Source: Novosphingobium sp. (GTDB lineage Bacteria; Pseudomonadota; Alphaproteobacteria; Sphingomonadales; Sphingomonadaceae). Taken from it: 6,810 nt of DNA. Position numbers and translations under genes: made by a program. The DNA is taken from positions 1 through 6,810 of the forward strand of contig JAURNJ010000128.1 of NCBI GenBank assembly GCA_030830245.1. Reading direction: 5' to 3'. The notes beneath the pieces were generated by a model. The model was given only the letters and a program-made list of their open reading frames with translations. It was not told the DNA's origin and ran no database searches. This document shows positions 5,500 through 6,810 of this stretch, piece after piece; the stretch's first letter is position 1, and each line of letters starts with the position of its first letter.

Positions 5500-6810
5500 C
5501 TATAGCGTTGTCAGGAAGCCGAGCGCGTCATCCTGCGCCTGCGGGGTCGCAGCACAAGTGATCTTGTCGTCCTCGCCGGTGAGTTCGGCGAAGCGCATGA
5601 TCTGCTTGTGGATGTGCAAGGACGTGCGTCCGCATTCGCATGGCTCGTAGTCGACGGTGATCCGGTCGCCGCTGATGATGCCGCCCCAGGCGCCGTCCTG
5701 TGTCGGATCGAAGAAGCTGGCGCGCCCGGTCTGCTGGCCGCTGCGCGGCATCGGCTTGCCGCTGTCGGGATCGAGCAGCAGCACCGCGACCCAGGGGTGG
5801 ACGTGGTAATGGCCTACTTCGCAGCTGTTGCAGTAAAAGTTCTGTTCGCTCATCCCGTAGGATCCGCGAACGCTATCGACGCCGAAGAAGTCGCAGATCA
5901 CGTCGTCGACATTGTCCGGCAGCTTCACGCCCTTGCCGCCGCCACCGCCGACCACTGCCGAGCCGGGCGCGAAATTGGCGCGCCCTCCGGCTTCGAGGCC
6001 AGCCTTGGCGATCTCGTAGAACATCACAGTGATGCCGAGCGCCAGCACTCGCTCGCCTTCGAGCTGCGGCACCATGGAACGGATAAAATCCGACTGAAGT
6101 CCCGGCATTTCGGCCTGCAGCTTCTCCCATTCGCCGCGCCGGGCGAGGATCGATTCGGGCACGTCGATGCGGCTGGTGTCACCCTTCGACTGCGCCTGCT
6201 TCACCCGGGCGGCGAGGTACATCAGGTCCGCACTGGCGCGGTAGGGGAGGGCGGTGTGCAGCAGTTCCGGGTCACCCTTGCAGAACACGTCGTGGAAGTA
6301 ATGCGGCAGCCGCGCCACCGTGCTGAAGCCGTCGTTATAGAAGGGTGTGAGCACGGGGTAGGATTCGTCGAAATGCTCACGGCTGTAGGTTTCGCCCCAT
6401 TGCTGGGTCAGCTGGAGCCGCAGCATGCGGACCGAGGTCAGGTAGTCCTTCGCGGTCTTCGGGAAGAACGACATGGTGCCGCTGGTACCCGACGAGGTGG
6501 CAACGTCCAGCGCGGTGTCCGCGCGCAGCTTCAAGAGCCAGTCGTCGATCGATTCGCAGCCTGAGGCGTCGAAGCCAGAGAGGTCCACGGTGGTGAGGCG
6601 CGACAGCCACTTGGTAAGCCGGCCGAATTTCTGCTTGGCGAGCAGCGAGGCCGGATAGGACTTGTAGACGTCATGCGTGAACAGCACCTCGGCGGCATCG
6701 TCGAGTGTCGCGGCCTGCGTGAAATTCTGGCTTGAGGCGAGCTTTTCAAGTGTTTCGATCTGCTGGCGGCGCTGTTCAAGGCGAATGTTGAAGGCGGCAA
6801 GCTGCACCGC
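5500..6810 (-). CDS. LuxE/PaaK-like adenylate-forming acyl-activating enzyme, 5' end beyond window
   Basis: Member of the ANL superfamily, closest in style to LuxE acyl-protein synthetase and phenylacetate-CoA ligase, which activate carboxylic acids with ATP to acyl-adenylates and pass the acyl group to a thiol. Numbering from the GTG at 6807 (435 residues), it shows the phosphate-binding loop SSGTSGT (105-111), a glycine-rich VVGGGGGKG (285-293), the adenine/acid motif GSYGMSE (315-321), and GDRITVDYEPCECGR (380-394) with the Asp that usually contacts ribose. Cysteines and histidines at 326, 329, 333, 335, 337, 390 and 392 suggest a zinc site. The chain ends about 40 residues after CECGR, so the usual ~100-residue lid domain with the catalytic Lys is absent or minimal, as in LuxE; C418 lies near the C-terminus. 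The frame stays open to the right edge, so the true start is probably outside. Substrate unknown. It is in an operon with the following MFS gene. Confidence 0.87.
   Translation of the reverse strand, partial: AVQLAAFNIRLEQRRQQIETLEKLASSQNFTQAATLDDAAEVLFTHDVYKSYPASLLAKQKFGRLTKWLSRLTTVDLSGFDASGCESIDDWLLKLRADTALDVATSSGTSGTMSFFPKTAKDYLTSVRMLRLQLTQQWGETYSREHFDESYPVLTPFYNDGFSTVARLPHYFHDVFCKGDPELLHTALPYRASADLMYLAARVKQAQSKGDTSRIDVPESILARRGEWEKLQAEMPGLQSDFIRSMVPQLEGERVLALGITVMFYEIAKAGLEAGGRANFAPGSAVVGGGGGKGVKLPDNVDDVICDFFGVDSVRGSYGMSEQNFYCNSCEVGHYHVHPWVAVLLLDPDSGKPMPRSGQQTGRASFFDPTQDGAWGGIISGDRITVDYEPCECGRTSLHIHKQIMRFAELTGEDDKITCAATPQAQDDALGFLTTL

Noticed and set aside
5608..6564. A 318-codon plus-strand open frame opposite the LuxE/PaaK-like gene.
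   Set aside because: It is the complement shadow of a clear ANL enzyme and shows no motif, ribosome-binding site or plausible domain.

Overview
The window is GC-rich and densely coded, with short intergenic gaps. Codon use, gene types and protein wording (an MgtE with paired CBS domains, a small cytoplasmic cyclophilin, a DUF2059 protein of the sphingomonad style, a TIGR00027-type methyltransferase, a PilZ protein) suggest an alphaproteobacterium, most likely Sphingomonadales (Erythrobacteraceae or Sphingomonadaceae). This is an inference from protein character; no rRNA or other marker gene is present.

Layout from left to right. Bases 1-1155 (minus) hold the first 385 residues of the magnesium channel/transporter MgtE, cut by the left edge. 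It diverges from a cyclophilin-type peptidyl-prolyl isomerase at 1275-1736 (plus), the only plus-strand gene. Everything to the right is on the minus strand. A DUF2059 secreted/periplasmic protein (1772-2521) is interrupted by one in-frame TAA just after its signal-peptide segment. Next come a SAM-dependent methyltransferase of the leucine-carboxyl-methyltransferase-like family (2612-3442) and a PilZ domain protein with an N-terminal four-cysteine module (3516-4058). The last two genes are a 419-residue MFS transporter (4222-5481) and, 18 bases upstream of it, an adenylate-forming enzyme of the LuxE/PaaK type (5500-6810), cut by the right edge.

The clearest functional pair is the LuxE/PaaK-like enzyme with the MFS transporter. 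The transporter's ribosome-binding site lies just after the enzyme's stop codon, so they are almost certainly one operon and probably act on the same (unknown) organic acid or acyl compound. The other genes look like separately functioning housekeeping or signalling genes. No tRNA, rRNA, CRISPR array, insertion sequence or prophage gene is visible, and no gene-free stretch exceeds 300 bases.

Points most worth a second look are the single nonsense codon in the DUF2059 gene, the cysteine-module/PilZ fusion, and the LuxE/PaaK-like enzyme, which ends shortly after the hinge region and has a cysteine 18 residues from its C-terminus. I see no strong evidence for an entirely new multi-gene system in this window.
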